A DNA stretch of 64,000 nt from Sphaerisporangium sp040649355 (lineage in GTDB: Bacteria > Actinomycetota > Actinomycetes > Streptosporangiales > Streptosporangiaceae). Below the pieces are notes generated by a model. The model saw only the letters and a list, made by a program, of their open reading frames with translations. It did no database searches and was not told the origin of the DNA. Position 1 is the first letter of the stretch, and each line of letters starts with the position of its first letter. Position numbers and translations under genes: made by a program. The stretch lies in assembly GCF_043197795.1 (NCBI RefSeq), contig NZ_JBICTU010000008.1, positions 1 to 64,000 on the forward strand, in the 5' to 3' direction. Of the stretch, positions 50,461 through 61,027 are shown one piece after another.

Positions 50461-51747
50461 ATGCACGCGAAAGGACGCGGCCACGAGCGCGCTGATGACT
50501 TCTACGGGCCTGATTTCTCCGAGCTTCAGGGGGAAGATCCGGAGATCGCCCAGATCCTGCTCGACGAGCTCGGGCGGCAGCGCGGCGGCCTCCAGCTGAT
50601 CGCCAGTGAGAACTTCGCCTCGCCCGCCGTGATCGCGGCGCTGGGCTCGACACTCACCAACAAGTACGCCGAGGGGTACCCCGGTCGCCGTTACTACGGC
50701 GGCTGCGAGGTGGTCGACCGTGCCGAGCAGCTCGCCATCGACCGGGCGAAAGCGCTGTTCGGGGCCGATCATGCCAACGTCCAGCCCCACTCGGGCTCGT
50801 CGGCCAACCTGGCGGCCTACGCGGCGCTGCTCCAGCCGGGCGACACCATGCTCGCGATGGAGCTCTCCCACGGCGGCCACCTGACCCACGGCTCCAAGGT
50901 GAACTTCTCCGGGCGCTGGTTCGACGTCGTGGCGTACGGGGTGCGGCGCGACACCGAGACCATCGACTACGACGAGGTTCGCGAGCTCGCGGTCCTGCAC
51001 CAGCCCAAGCTGATCATCTGCGGCGCCACGGCCTATCCGCGGCTCATCGACTTCACGGTGTTCCGCGGCATCGCCGACGAGGTGGGGGCCTGGCTGCTCG
51101 TGGACGCCGCGCACACGATCGGCCTGGTGGCGGGTGGCGCCGTCCCCTCGCCCGTGCCGCACGCCGACGTGGTGACGTTCACGACGCACAAGGCCCTGCG
51201 CGGGCCGAGGGGCGGCGGCATCCTGTGCACGGCGGAGCTGGCCGGAAAGATCGACCGGGCGGTGTTCCCGTTCGTCCAGGGCGGCCCGCTGATGCACGCC
51301 ATAGCGGCCAAGGCGGTGGCCTTCGGCGAGGCGGGGCGGCCCGCGTTCCGCGCGTACGCCGAGCAGGTCGTCGCCAACGCCCGCGCGCTGACCGACGCGC
51401 TCGCGGGCGAGGGCATGCGCCCGGTCTCCGGCGGCACCGAGACCCATCTCGCGCTGATCGACCTGCGCGGCATCGGGGTGACGGGTGCGGCGGCCGAGCG
51501 GAGCTGCGCCCGTGCGAAGATCACACTCAACCGCAACGCGATCCCGTACGATCCCGAGCCGCCCACGGTGACATCCGGCATCCGCATCGGCACCCCGTGC
51601 GTGACGACGCAGGGCATGGGGGTGACGGAGATGAAGGAGATCGCCTCGATGGTCGCGCAGGCCGTGCGCGACGAGGGTGCGGTAGCGTCGGTGGCCGAGC
51701 GGGTGACGCAGCTCACCCGGGGTCATCCAGCGTATCCACGCGGTTAA
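50461..51747 (+). CDS. glyA: Serine hydroxymethyltransferase
   Basis: PLP enzyme interconverting serine and glycine and charging folate with one-carbon units. 428 residues from ATG 50461, with AAAGGAG upstream. Motifs: LIASENFASPAVIAALGS, YAEGYPGRRYYGGCEVVD, NVQPHSGSSANLAAYAALL, and the PLP lysine Lys244 in VVTFTTHKALRGPRGGGILC. The C-terminal SGIRIGTPCVTTQGMG loop is complete. An in-frame upstream extension to 50371 lacks a ribosome binding site. Housekeeping gene in its usual actinobacterial position. Confidence 0.95.
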   Translation: MHAKGRGHERADDFYGPDFSELQGEDPEIAQILLDELGRQRGGLQLIASENFASPAVIAALGSTLTNKYAEGYPGRRYYGGCEVVDRAEQLAIDRAKALFGADHANVQPHSGSSANLAAYAALLQPGDTMLAMELSHGGHLTHGSKVNFSGRWFDVVAYGVRRDTETIDYDEVRELAVLHQPKLIICGATAYPRLIDFTVFRGIADEVGAWLLVDAAHTIGLVAGGAVPSPVPHADVVTFTTHKALRGPRGGGILCTAELAGKIDRAVFPFVQGGPLMHAIAAKAVAFGEAGRPAFRAYAEQVVANARALTDALAGEGMRPVSGGTETHLALIDLRGIGVTGAAAERSCARAKITLNRNAIPYDPEPPTVTSGIRIGTPCVTTQGMGVTEMKEIASMVAQAVRDEGAVASVAERVTQLTRGHPAYPRG

Positions 51748-51807
51748 TGTGCTGTTCTGTGCAGTTTTCCGGTCACAACTGACCGGACAATCCGGGAAAC
51801 TAGGTTC

Positions 51808-53049
51808 GTGCGCGAATACACTCTCATAGCGCTGGTAGCAGCGGCGGTCACGTATCTGCTGGTCCCGCTGGTCAGGGTTTTCGCGCTGCGCATCGGCGCC
51901 GCGCCGGAGATCCGCGAGAGAGACGTGCACACGGTCCGCACCCCGCGCCTCGGTGGCCTGGCGATGTACGCCGGCATGCTGGCAGGGCTGTTCGTCGCGA
52001 GCCGGCTCGACCACATCGGCCCGAAACTGGCCGATTCCCGGATGGGCGACGGCAAGACCGTCATCGCGCTGGCCCTCGCGGGCGGCGTGATCGTGCTGAT
52101 CGGCTTCCTCGACGACTGGTGGGGGATGGACGCCTTCATCAAGCTCGGGGGGCAGATCGCCGCCGCCGGGCTGCTGGTCGCGTTCAAGCTCACCCTTTTG
52201 TGGGTTCCCCTGCCCAACGGCAACACGATCAGCCTCGACAGCACGCTGCAAACGATCATCACCATGCTGATCGTCGTCGTCGCCATCAACGCGGTGAACT
52301 TCGTGGACGGCCTCGACGGCCTCGCGGCCGGCATCGTCTGCATCGCCGCGCTGGCGACGTTCGCGTGGACCATCGCGCTCACCGACAGCATGGACCAGGG
52401 CCGCCTCAGCGTCACGGCGGCCATCACCGCCATCCTGATCGGGATGTGCCTCGGATTCCTGCCGCACAACTTCCATCCCGCCAAGATCTTCATGGGCGAC
52501 ACGGGCGCGATGCTGATCGGCCTGGTGCTCGCGACCTCGGTGGTCACGGTGACCGGCACGGTCGACTACACCGGCGCCGCGGGCGACATCAACCGGTTCC
52601 CCGTCGTCCTGCCGATCCTGCTTCCGCTTGCGGTGATGGTGCTCCCGCTGGCCGACCTCATCATGGCGGTGGTGCGGCGCACCTCGTACGGGAAGTCGCC
52701 CTTCGCGCCCGACCGTGGTCACCTGCACCACCGGCTGCTGCAGGTGGGCCACTCCCACCGGCGCACCGTCCTCATCATGTACGCGTGGACGTTCCTGTTC
52801 GCCGCGACCGTCGTGGGCCTGTCGGTCGGCGGCGTGCCGCTGATCGTCTTCCCCGTCGTCGTGCTGCTCGCGCTGGTCGTGCTGGTGATGATGGGCCTGC
52901 CGCTCTGGCGTTCAGGCCGGGGCGGCCGCGGCGGGGGCTCCCACGCCTCGGGTCGCCGGGGGCCCGCGCCCGATTCCGGCCCGGCCGCGGACGACCCCCC
53001 GGTGCCCGGCGCGGCGACCAGTTCCCGTGCCTCCGCGGCGGCGGGCTGA
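51808..53049 (+). CDS. Undecaprenyl-phosphate sugar-1-phosphate transferase (WecA/MraY family)
   Basis: Starts lipid-linked synthesis of a cell-wall polymer, by family most often transferring GlcNAc-1-phosphate to decaprenyl or undecaprenyl phosphate. 413 residues from GTG 51808 with about eleven membrane segments. Catalytic loops: DDWWGMDAFIKLGGQ, NAVNFVDGLDGLAAGIVCIA, and the nucleophile loop AKIFMGDTGAMLIGLV; the HLHHRLL motif (GHLHHRLLQVGHSHR) is typical of the WecA branch. The last 45 residues are a disordered Gly/Pro/Ala cytoplasmic tail. Located just before the atp operon, as in many actinobacteria. Confidence 0.92.
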   Translation: MREYTLIALVAAAVTYLLVPLVRVFALRIGAAPEIRERDVHTVRTPRLGGLAMYAGMLAGLFVASRLDHIGPKLADSRMGDGKTVIALALAGGVIVLIGFLDDWWGMDAFIKLGGQIAAAGLLVAFKLTLLWVPLPNGNTISLDSTLQTIITMLIVVVAINAVNFVDGLDGLAAGIVCIAALATFAWTIALTDSMDQGRLSVTAAITAILIGMCLGFLPHNFHPAKIFMGDTGAMLIGLVLATSVVTVTGTVDYTGAAGDINRFPVVLPILLPLAVMVLPLADLIMAVVRRTSYGKSPFAPDRGHLHHRLLQVGHSHRRTVLIMYAWTFLFAATVVGLSVGGVPLIVFPVVVLLALVVLVMMGLPLWRSGRGGRGGGSHASGRRGPAPDSGPAADDPPVPGAATSSRASAAAG

Positions 53050-53255
53050 TCCCGCCGTTCCCCTTGATCACCGGTTGGTCCACCAGGTCCCCCAAGCCGG
53101 GATGGCGGATCGTCGATTCATCGGTCTACCTGCACGAAAGCCCAGGTAAAGGCACCCATTCCTGAGCTTGTGATACCTTTCACTAGCAAGGGGCGGGCAG
53201 GGCTCGCCTCGCAAGGTAGCAATCGCTCGCTTGACAACTGTTTCTTGGAGCACCG

Positions 53256-53678
53256 ATGCAGGCCAACGACGTTCGCGCGCTCAAAAGCGCGGCTGTACCC
53301 ACCATTGCGGTCGGGCTGGTTGTCGTGGTCGTGTCCGCGCTGATGGCCGGAACCAAGGGTGCGCTGGGAGCGGCGATCGGGGTCGTCGTGGTCGCCGCGT
53401 TCTTCACCGCCGGCCTCGTGGCCGTCACCTGGGCGGGCCGGGTCTCGCCGCAGCTGATGATGCTGGCCGCCGTGCTGGGCTACCTGGTCAAGGTCATCCT
53501 GCTGATGGTGCTGCTGAGCTCCTTCGCCGACGCCACCGCCTTCACGCCGCGTGCCCTCGGATGGGGCGTCGTCATCTGCACGATCGTGTGGACGATCGGC
53601 GAGGTGCGGGCCTTCCTGAAACTCAAAATGCTGTACGTCGACCCCGACGCCAAGGTTCCCGGACAGGGCGGTCGATGA
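53256..53678 (+). CDS. ATP synthase I-like membrane protein
   Basis: 140 residues from ATG 53256 with CTTGGAG upstream. Four membrane segments (VPTIAVGLVVVVVSALMAGT, AAIGVVVVAAFFTAGLVAVT, LMMLAAVLGYLVKVILLMVL, LGWGVVICTIVWTIGEVRAF) are followed by a short charged tail. This matches the AtpI-like protein coded first in actinobacterial atp regions, linked to c-ring assembly or magnesium supply in other bacteria. The assignment rests on topology and position. Confidence 0.82.
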   Translation: MQANDVRALKSAAVPTIAVGLVVVVVSALMAGTKGALGAAIGVVVVAAFFTAGLVAVTWAGRVSPQLMMLAAVLGYLVKVILLMVLLSSFADATAFTPRALGWGVVICTIVWTIGEVRAFLKLKMLYVDPDAKVPGQGGR

Positions 53679-53756
53679 TGAGCGTAAGATTCCCCGGGGC
53701 CGGTGTGGGGTCCGATATGACTAGTCCCCTGCCCGCCTGCTATCGTCGTGCCCGCG

Positions 53757-53969
53757 ATGAGCGAGCAGCGCAAGCCCGAGGAAGACGGCCGCGACTTCGC
53801 CAATGCCGCCTGGTCCGTCCCGAGCACACTGATCGCCGGGATGCTGGTCTGGGGCGGTGTCGGCTGGTTGCTGGACCGTTGGACCGGCGTGGGCGCGTTT
53901 TTCCCGATAGGCGTCATCCTCGGGGTCGTGCTCGCCGTCTACCTGGTCTATGTGAAGTACGGCCGCTGA
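53757..53969 (+). CDS. AtpZ/AtpI-family protein
   Basis: 70 residues from ATG 53757 (GTG 53748 is an alternative). Two membrane segments (STLIAGMLVWGGVGWLLDRW and FFPIGVILGVVLAVYLVYVK) flank a short loop with the conserved LLDRWTG of AtpZ-type proteins. Such small proteins help F1Fo assembly or, as the AtpI/AtpZ complex, magnesium or calcium transport in some bacteria. It sits 58 bases before atpB and is probably co-transcribed with it. Confidence 0.8.
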   Translation: MSEQRKPEEDGRDFANAAWSVPSTLIAGMLVWGGVGWLLDRWTGVGAFFPIGVILGVVLAVYLVYVKYGR

Positions 53970-54027
53970 GCGCGCCGACCACATCCCGCAGTCTTCTGTT
54001 GATCCACCATCTTGGAGGGAACGCCGC

Positions 54028-54819
54028 GTGAGCGCGCTGACGGTCCTCGCCGACGGAGAGTTCGAAGCCCCGGGGCCTTCGATCTTCAACTTCCCCCCGC
54101 TCTGGCCAGGCGCCCCGGAATGGGCGTCGAAGCCCGCCTTGCTCGCCGTCGCCGGCGCGCTCATTGTCTGCGCGCTCGGGTGGGCCGCCTTCTCCAGGCC
54201 GAAGCTCGTGCCTCGCGGCATGCAGAACATGGGTGAGCTCGGTTACCTCTTCGTCCGCGACCAGGTGGCCCGCCCGTTCCTGGGCAAGGACGCCGAGCGC
54301 TGGATGCCGCTGCTGCTCTCTTTGTTCTTCCTGATCCTCCTCTACAACGTCTTCGGTGTCGTGCCGTTCGTCCAGATTCCGATCGCGTCGCACATCGCTT
54401 TCCCGTTCGTCTTCGCGATCACGATCTACGTGATCAAGATCTACCTGGGGATCAAGCACCAGGGGCTCGTCGGCTACTTCAAGAACATGATGTTCCCGCC
54501 GGGGCTGCCCAAGCCGATCTACCTGCTGCTGGCTCCGATCGAGTTCCTCTCGAACCTGATCATCGCGCCGTTCACTCACGCCGTCCGACTCTTCGCCAAC
54601 ATGTTCGCCGGTCACATGCTGCTGGCGTTCTTCAGCGCGGTCGGTTTCTGGTTCCTCTTCGAGAGGTTGACCGTCACCGGCGCCGCGGTCGGCGTCCTCG
54701 GTGTGGTGATGACCATCGTCATGACCGGGTTCGAGATCTTCATCGAGTTCCTGCAGGCGTTCCTCTTCACGATGCTGGCCGCGATGTACATCGGCGGCTC
54801 GCTGCACCCCGAGCACTGA
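54028..54819 (+). CDS. atpB: ATP synthase Fo subunit a
   Basis: Membrane stator subunit carrying the proton half-channels. 263 residues from GTG 54028, with GGAGGGA upstream. Five or six membrane segments. The essential arginine is in the conserved stretch PFTHAVRLFANMFAGHMLLA, and FIEFLQAFLFTMLAAMYIGG is the typical last helix. First gene of atpBEFHAGDC. Confidence 0.96.
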   Translation: MSALTVLADGEFEAPGPSIFNFPPLWPGAPEWASKPALLAVAGALIVCALGWAAFSRPKLVPRGMQNMGELGYLFVRDQVARPFLGKDAERWMPLLLSLFFLILLYNVFGVVPFVQIPIASHIAFPFVFAITIYVIKIYLGIKHQGLVGYFKNMMFPPGLPKPIYLLLAPIEFLSNLIIAPFTHAVRLFANMFAGHMLLAFFSAVGFWFLFERLTVTGAAVGVLGVVMTIVMTGFEIFIEFLQAFLFTMLAAMYIGGSLHPEH

Positions 54820-54886
54820 GTCTCTCCACTGACCTGGTACTGACCGGTGAATCTTCACCGGCCGACAAGTAAAGGAAAGCATCACA

Positions 54887-55120
54887 ATGAGCCTTCTCGC
54901 TGAGGTCTCCGGCAACGTCACCGCCATCGGCTATGGTCTCGCCGCCATCGGCCCCGGCATCGGCGTCGGCATCATCTTCGGTCAGGGCGTGCAGGCGATC
55001 GCCCGCCAGCCCGAGGCCTACGGCCTGATCCGCCAGAACATGCTGCTGGGCTTCGTCCTCACCGAGGCGCTGGCCCTCATCGGTCTGGTCGCGCCGTTCA
55101 TTTTCCAGGGCATCAAGTAA
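54887..55120 (+). CDS. atpE: ATP synthase Fo subunit c
   Basis: 77 residues, two membrane hairpin helices. Glycine-rich first helix AAIGPGIGVGIIFGQGVQAI, cytoplasmic loop ARQPEAYG, and proton-binding Glu60 in FVLTEALALIGLVAPF. No sodium-binding signature is evident (no added Gln/Ser set), so a proton-driven ring is likely. Ribosome binding site AAAGGAAAG. The residue is also the site targeted by diarylquinolines in mycobacteria. Confidence 0.97.
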   Translation: MSLLAEVSGNVTAIGYGLAAIGPGIGVGIIFGQGVQAIARQPEAYGLIRQNMLLGFVLTEALALIGLVAPFIFQGIK

Positions 55121-55151
55121 CGCGAACAACCCCTGACGAAAGGCTGCAGCC

Positions 55152-55700
55152 ATGACTCTGGGAGCCAAGCTCCTCGCCGCGGAAGCGGAGAATCCGCTCA
55201 TCCCGCATGCTTACGAGCTCATCGTCGGCGGCTTCGCGTTCCTGGTCGTCTTCATCGTCGTCGGCAGGATCCTCACCCCGCGCATCCAGAAGACGCTGGA
55301 GGAGCGGACCGAGGCCATCGAAGGTGGCATCAAGAAGGCCGAGGACGCCCAGGCCGAAGCCCAGCGCACGCTGGAGGAGTACAAGGCCAAGCTGAACGAG
55401 GCACGTCACGAGGCCGCCCGCATGCGGGAAGAGGCTCGTGAGCAGGCCGCGCAGATCAAGGTCGAGCTCCGTGAAGAGGCCCAGGCCGAGGCCCGGCGCC
55501 TGGTCGAGGCGGCGCACGCGCAGATCGAGGCCGACCGCCAGCAGGCGTTCGCCCAGCTGCGCGGTGAACTGGGTCGCCTCGCGACCGAGCTCGCCGGCCG
55601 CATCGTCGGGGAGTCGCTCGAAGACGAGACCCGGCAGAGCCGTGTCGTGGACCGGTTCCTTGAGGAGCTCGAGTCCGCGGGCGGGGCGGCGGTGCGCTGA
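55152..55700 (+). CDS. atpF: ATP synthase Fo subunit b
   Basis: 182 residues from ATG 55152. One N-terminal membrane helix (LIVGGFAFLVVFIVVGRILT, about 24-43), then a long charged coiled coil (EYKAKLNEARHEAARMREEA) forming the peripheral stalk. The stop codon TGA shares its last base with the ATG of atpH (TGATG), giving coupling. Confidence 0.96.
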   Translation: MTLGAKLLAAEAENPLIPHAYELIVGGFAFLVVFIVVGRILTPRIQKTLEERTEAIEGGIKKAEDAQAEAQRTLEEYKAKLNEARHEAARMREEAREQAAQIKVELREEAQAEARRLVEAAHAQIEADRQQAFAQLRGELGRLATELAGRIVGESLEDETRQSRVVDRFLEELESAGGAAVR

Positions 55701-56509
55701 TGAGGGGCCTGAGCCGCACCTCGTTCGGCGCCGTCGAAGAGCGTTTCAACGCGGTGGCCGCGACGGCGGACCTCGGCCGCCTGGCCGAGGACCTGCACGG
55801 CGTCGCCGTCCTGCTCGACCGTGAGCACGGGCTCCGGCGCAACCTCGCCGACCCCGCCCGTTCCGCGGAGCAGAAGGCCGAGGTCCTGCGGTCCCTGCTG
55901 GGCGGCAAGATCAGTGACGCCGCCCTGGAGACGGTCGTCGCGGCCGTCTCCGCCAAGTGGTCCAGGTCAGCCGACCTCTCGGACGCGCTGGAGCGGCTCA
56001 GCGTCATCGCCTCGGCCGCCGAGGCCGAGTCCCAGGGCAGGCTCGACGACGTGGAGGACGAGCTTTTCCGGTTCGGCCGCATCGTCGAGGCGAACCCCTC
56101 GCTGCGCCTGGCGCTGGTCGACCCGGCCGTTCCGGGCGAGGCCAAGCGGCAACTGCTCGCCGACCTGCTCGGCGACCGGGTCGCGCCGTCCTCGCTGCGA
56201 CTGATCACCCAGCTCGCGCTGCACCCGCGAGGACGTAGCTTGGAACGAGGGCTGGACACCTACATCCAGCTCGTCGCGGAGCAGCGGCAACAGCTTGTCG
56301 CCGTGGTGCGGAGCGCGGTTCCGCTGAGCGACGGCCAGAGGGAGCGTCTCGCGACCTGGCTGCGCACCACGTACGGTCGTGACATCCACCTGAACACCGA
56401 GGTGGATCCGCGGGTGCTGGGTGGATTCTCGGTCAGGCTCGGCGACGAGTTGATCGACACCACGATCGCAGGACGTATTGAAGATGTCCGCCGCCGGTTG
56501 GCCGGCTAG
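55700..56509 (+). CDS. atpH: ATP synthase F1 subunit delta
   Basis: 269 residues from ATG 55700, overlapping atpF by one base. Longer than the 177 residues of E. coli but usual for Streptomyces-type actinobacteria; it is not the b-delta fusion of mycobacteria. Conserved C-terminal part: VVRSAVPLSDGQRERLATWL and VDPRVLGGFSVRLGDELIDT. It connects the stator stalk to the top of F1. Confidence 0.95.
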   Translation: MRGLSRTSFGAVEERFNAVAATADLGRLAEDLHGVAVLLDREHGLRRNLADPARSAEQKAEVLRSLLGGKISDAALETVVAAVSAKWSRSADLSDALERLSVIASAAEAESQGRLDDVEDELFRFGRIVEANPSLRLALVDPAVPGEAKRQLLADLLGDRVAPSSLRLITQLALHPRGRSLERGLDTYIQLVAEQRQQLVAVVRSAVPLSDGQRERLATWLRTTYGRDIHLNTEVDPRVLGGFSVRLGDELIDTTIAGRIEDVRRRLAG

Positions 56510-56549
56510 CAGTGTCGAGGCGGCCGATGATTAGGGAGACTGAGAAGAG

Positions 56550-58199
<1,650 letters not shown>

Positions 58200-58202
58200 C
58201 TC

Positions 58203-59105
58203 ATGGGTGCCCAGCTAAGACTGCTGCGGCGGCGGATCAGGTCGGTCAAGTCCACGGCGAAGATCACCCGCGCCCAGGAGCTCATCGCCTCGTCCCGCAT
58301 CATCAAGGCGCAGCAACGCATGGAGGCGGCCGTACCGTACGAGCGCGAGATCACTCGCGCGGTGTCGGCCGTCCTCAGCAACACGGCGGAGGTCGACCAC
58401 CCGCTGACGGTCGCCAAGGAGCGTCCGGCCACGGCCGGCGTGCTGATCGTGACCAGCGACCGCGGTTTCGCCGGAGGCTTCAACGCCAACATCCTGCGCG
58501 AGGCCGAGGCGCTGGCCGGTCACCTGCGTGGCCGCAACGTGGAGATGAAGCCGTTCGTCGTCGGCCGCAAGGGCATCGGATGGCACCGCTTCCGCGGCAG
58601 GGAGATGAGCGGGGAGTGGTCGGGGTTCTCCGACAACCCGCTCTACGCCCACGCCAAGGAGATCGGCGACGCGCTGGTCAGCGCCTTCGCGGACGAGAAC
58701 GGGATCGACGAGATCCACGTCGTGTACACCCAGTTCGTCTCGATGCTGACGCAGGAGGTGCAGGTCAAGCGGATCCTGCCGCTCGAGGTGGAGGAGACCA
58801 CCGAGGAGCCGGCCGAGGGCCCGCTGCCGTACTACGAGTTCGAGCCGACCGCGGGTGAGGTGCTGAACCAGCTCCTTCCCCGCTACATCGAGTCGCGCAT
58901 CTACAACGCGCTGCTCCAGTCGGCCGCCTCGGAGCACGCCTCCCGCCGCAGGGCGATGAAGTCGGCGACCGACAACGCCAACGAGCTCATCAGCACCTTC
59001 ACCCAGCAGATGAACCAGGCTCGCCAGGCCGAGATCACCCAGGAAATCAGTGAGATCGTCGGTGGCGCCAACGCGCTCGCCGACGCCTCAGCGGGGAAAG
59101 AGTGA
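58203..59105 (+). CDS. atpG: ATP synthase F1 subunit gamma
   Basis: Central rotor shaft. 300 residues from ATG 58203, three bases after atpA. N-terminal helix (AQLRLLRRRIRSVKSTAKIT) and C-terminal helix (SDNANELISTFTQQMNQARQ-like, residues 255-290) form the coiled coil, with a Rossmann-like middle (GVLIVTSDRGFAGGFNANIL). An acidic loop EVEETTEEPAEGP lies at about 197-209, as in other actinobacteria. Confidence 0.96.
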   Translation: MGAQLRLLRRRIRSVKSTAKITRAQELIASSRIIKAQQRMEAAVPYEREITRAVSAVLSNTAEVDHPLTVAKERPATAGVLIVTSDRGFAGGFNANILREAEALAGHLRGRNVEMKPFVVGRKGIGWHRFRGREMSGEWSGFSDNPLYAHAKEIGDALVSAFADENGIDEIHVVYTQFVSMLTQEVQVKRILPLEVEETTEEPAEGPLPYYEFEPTAGEVLNQLLPRYIESRIYNALLQSAASEHASRRRAMKSATDNANELISTFTQQMNQARQAEITQEISEIVGGANALADASAGKE

Positions 59106-59114
59106 GAAACCACA

Positions 59115-60542
59115 ATGACTGTTGAGACCGTCGCGACCGCCGTAGGTCGTGTGGCCCGCGTCACGGGTCCCGTCGTCGACGTGGAGTTCCCCGTCGAGGC
59201 GATGCCCGAGATCTACAACGCCCTGACCACCGAGGTCACCCTCGGCGAGGACACCAAGCTGCTGACCATGGAGGTCGCCCAGCACCTGGGTGACAACCTG
59301 GTCCGCGCCATCTCCATGCAGCCCACCGACGGCCTCGTGCGCGGCGCCGTCGTGAGCGACACCGGCGGCCCCATCTCGGTGCCCGTCGGCGACGTCGTCA
59401 AGGGCCACGTGTGGAACACCCTCGGCGAGGCGCTGGACACCCCCACCTCCTCGCTCCAGATCACGGAGCGCTGGGGCATCCACCGTCCCTCTCCGGCGTT
59501 CGACCAGCTGGAGTCGCGCACCGAGATGCTGCCCACCGGCATCAAGGTCATCGACCTGCTCACCCCGTACGTCAAGGGTGGCAAGATCGGCCTGTTCGGC
59601 GGCGCGGGTGTCGGCAAGACCGTTCTGATCCAGGAGATGATCCGCCGGGTCGCGCTGAAGTTCTCCGGTACGTCGGTTTTCGCCGGCGTCGGCGAGCGCA
59701 CCCGTGAGGGCAACGACCTCTGGCTGGAGATGGAGGAGGCGGACGTCCTCAAGGACACCGCCCTGGTGTTCGGCCAGATGGACGAGCCCCCGGGCACCCG
59801 TCTGCGGGTCGCCCTCTCCGCGCTGACCATGGCGGAGTACTTCCGTGACGTCGAGAAGCAGGACGTGCTCCTGTTCATCGACAACATCTTCCGCTTCACC
59901 CAGGCCGGTTCCGAGGTGTCCACGCTGCTCGGCCGCATGCCGTCCGCGGTGGGTTACCAGCCGACCCTGGCCGACGAGATGGGCGTTCTCCAGGAGCGCA
60001 TCACCTCGACCCGCGGTCACTCGATCACCTCCATGCAGGCGATCTACGTCCCCGCGGACGACATCACCGACCCGGCCCCGCACAACGCGTTCGCGCACCT
60101 CGACGCGCAGACCGTTCTGTCGCGGCCGATCTCGGAGAAGGGCATCTACCCCGCGGTGGACCCGCTCGACTCCAGCTCCCGGATCCTCGACCCGCAGATC
60201 GTCGGCGAGGAGCACTACCGGGTCGCCCAGGAGACCAAGCGGATCCTGCAGAAGTACCGCGAGCTGCAGGACATCATCGCGATCCTCGGCATCGACGAGC
60301 TGTCGGAAGAGGACAAGGTCGTCGTCCAGCGTGCTCGCCGCATCGAGCGCTTCCTCTCCCACCCGATGTACGCCGCCGAGGCGTTCACCGGCCAGCCGGG
60401 AGAGTTCGTGCCCGTCGAGGAGACCATCCGCTCCTTCAAGGGCCTGTGCGAGGGCGAGTACGACCACCTGCCCGAGCAGGCGTTCTTCATGGTCGGCGGC
60501 ATCGACCAGGCCATCGCCAAGGCGAAGGAACTGGCCCGCTGA
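59115..60542 (+). CDS. atpD: ATP synthase F1 subunit beta
   Basis: Catalytic subunit. 475 residues from ATG 59115, nine bases after atpG. P-loop GLFGGAGVGKTVLIQEMIRR, catalytic glutamate in GVGERTREGNDLWLEME, Walker B LLFIDNIFRFTQAGSEVSTL, and the DELSEED lever present as DELSEEDK. All catalytic residues intact. A perfect hairpin follows the stop, before atpC. Confidence 0.98.
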   Translation: MTVETVATAVGRVARVTGPVVDVEFPVEAMPEIYNALTTEVTLGEDTKLLTMEVAQHLGDNLVRAISMQPTDGLVRGAVVSDTGGPISVPVGDVVKGHVWNTLGEALDTPTSSLQITERWGIHRPSPAFDQLESRTEMLPTGIKVIDLLTPYVKGGKIGLFGGAGVGKTVLIQEMIRRVALKFSGTSVFAGVGERTREGNDLWLEMEEADVLKDTALVFGQMDEPPGTRLRVALSALTMAEYFRDVEKQDVLLFIDNIFRFTQAGSEVSTLLGRMPSAVGYQPTLADEMGVLQERITSTRGHSITSMQAIYVPADDITDPAPHNAFAHLDAQTVLSRPISEKGIYPAVDPLDSSSRILDPQIVGEEHYRVAQETKRILQKYRELQDIIAILGIDELSEEDKVVVQRARRIERFLSHPMYAAEAFTGQPGEFVPVEETIRSFKGLCEGEYDHLPEQAFFMVGGIDQAIAKAKELAR

Positions 60543-60550
60543 CAACTGGG

Positions 60551-60577
60551 TGCCGGTACGGCCCGGCCGTACCGGCA
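60551..60577 (+). terminator. Perfect hairpin between atpD and atpC
   Basis: TGCCGGTACGG and CCGTACCGGCA pair over 11 bases around CCCGG, starting 8 bases after the atpD stop and ending just before the atpC ribosome binding site GAGGAAGG. It may attenuate transcription or shape mRNA decay so that less epsilon than beta is made (F1 needs one epsilon per three beta). Confidence 0.6.
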
Positions 60578-60594
60578 TTCGAGGAAGGTTTGTG

Positions 60595-60996
60595 ATGGCA
60601 AAGCTCCGCATCGGCGTCGTGTCGCCGGAACGCGAGATCTGGTCCGGCGAGGCCGACATGGTGATTGCCAAGACCGTGGACGGCGAGATCGGTATTATGC
60701 CGAATCATGCGCCCGTGCTGGGTGTCCTCGTAGAGGGCGGTGTCCTCCGCGTGAAGCGCGCGGAGGGAGGCGACATCGTCGCCGCCGTCCACGGCGGGTT
60801 CATCTCGGTGGCCAACAACGACGTGTCGGTTCTGGCAGAGACGGCCGAGCTCGGGTCCGAGGTCGACGTGGCCGCGGCTCGTGACGCGCTGCAGCGTGCT
60901 CTCGCGTCCGTCGACGCCGACGGTGAGGACACCGACGCGCAGATCGAGGCCAAGCGCGCCAGGGCCAGGCTGCGTGCCGCCGGCGAAGAGGTCTGA
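60595..60996 (+). CDS. atpC: ATP synthase F1 subunit epsilon
   Basis: 133 residues from ATG 60595, ribosome binding site GAGGAAGG. N-terminal beta-sandwich (IGVVSPEREIWSGEADMVIA, GEIGIMPNHAPVLGVL) and C-terminal helices (SEVDVAAARDALQRALASVD). It inhibits wasteful ATP hydrolysis and completes the rotor. Last gene of the operon. Confidence 0.96.
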   Translation: MAKLRIGVVSPEREIWSGEADMVIAKTVDGEIGIMPNHAPVLGVLVEGGVLRVKRAEGGDIVAAVHGGFISVANNDVSVLAETAELGSEVDVAAARDALQRALASVDADGEDTDAQIEAKRARARLRAAGEEV

Positions 60997-61027
60997 CCGA
61001 CAGCGAACATGAAAGTGGGGGGCGACG

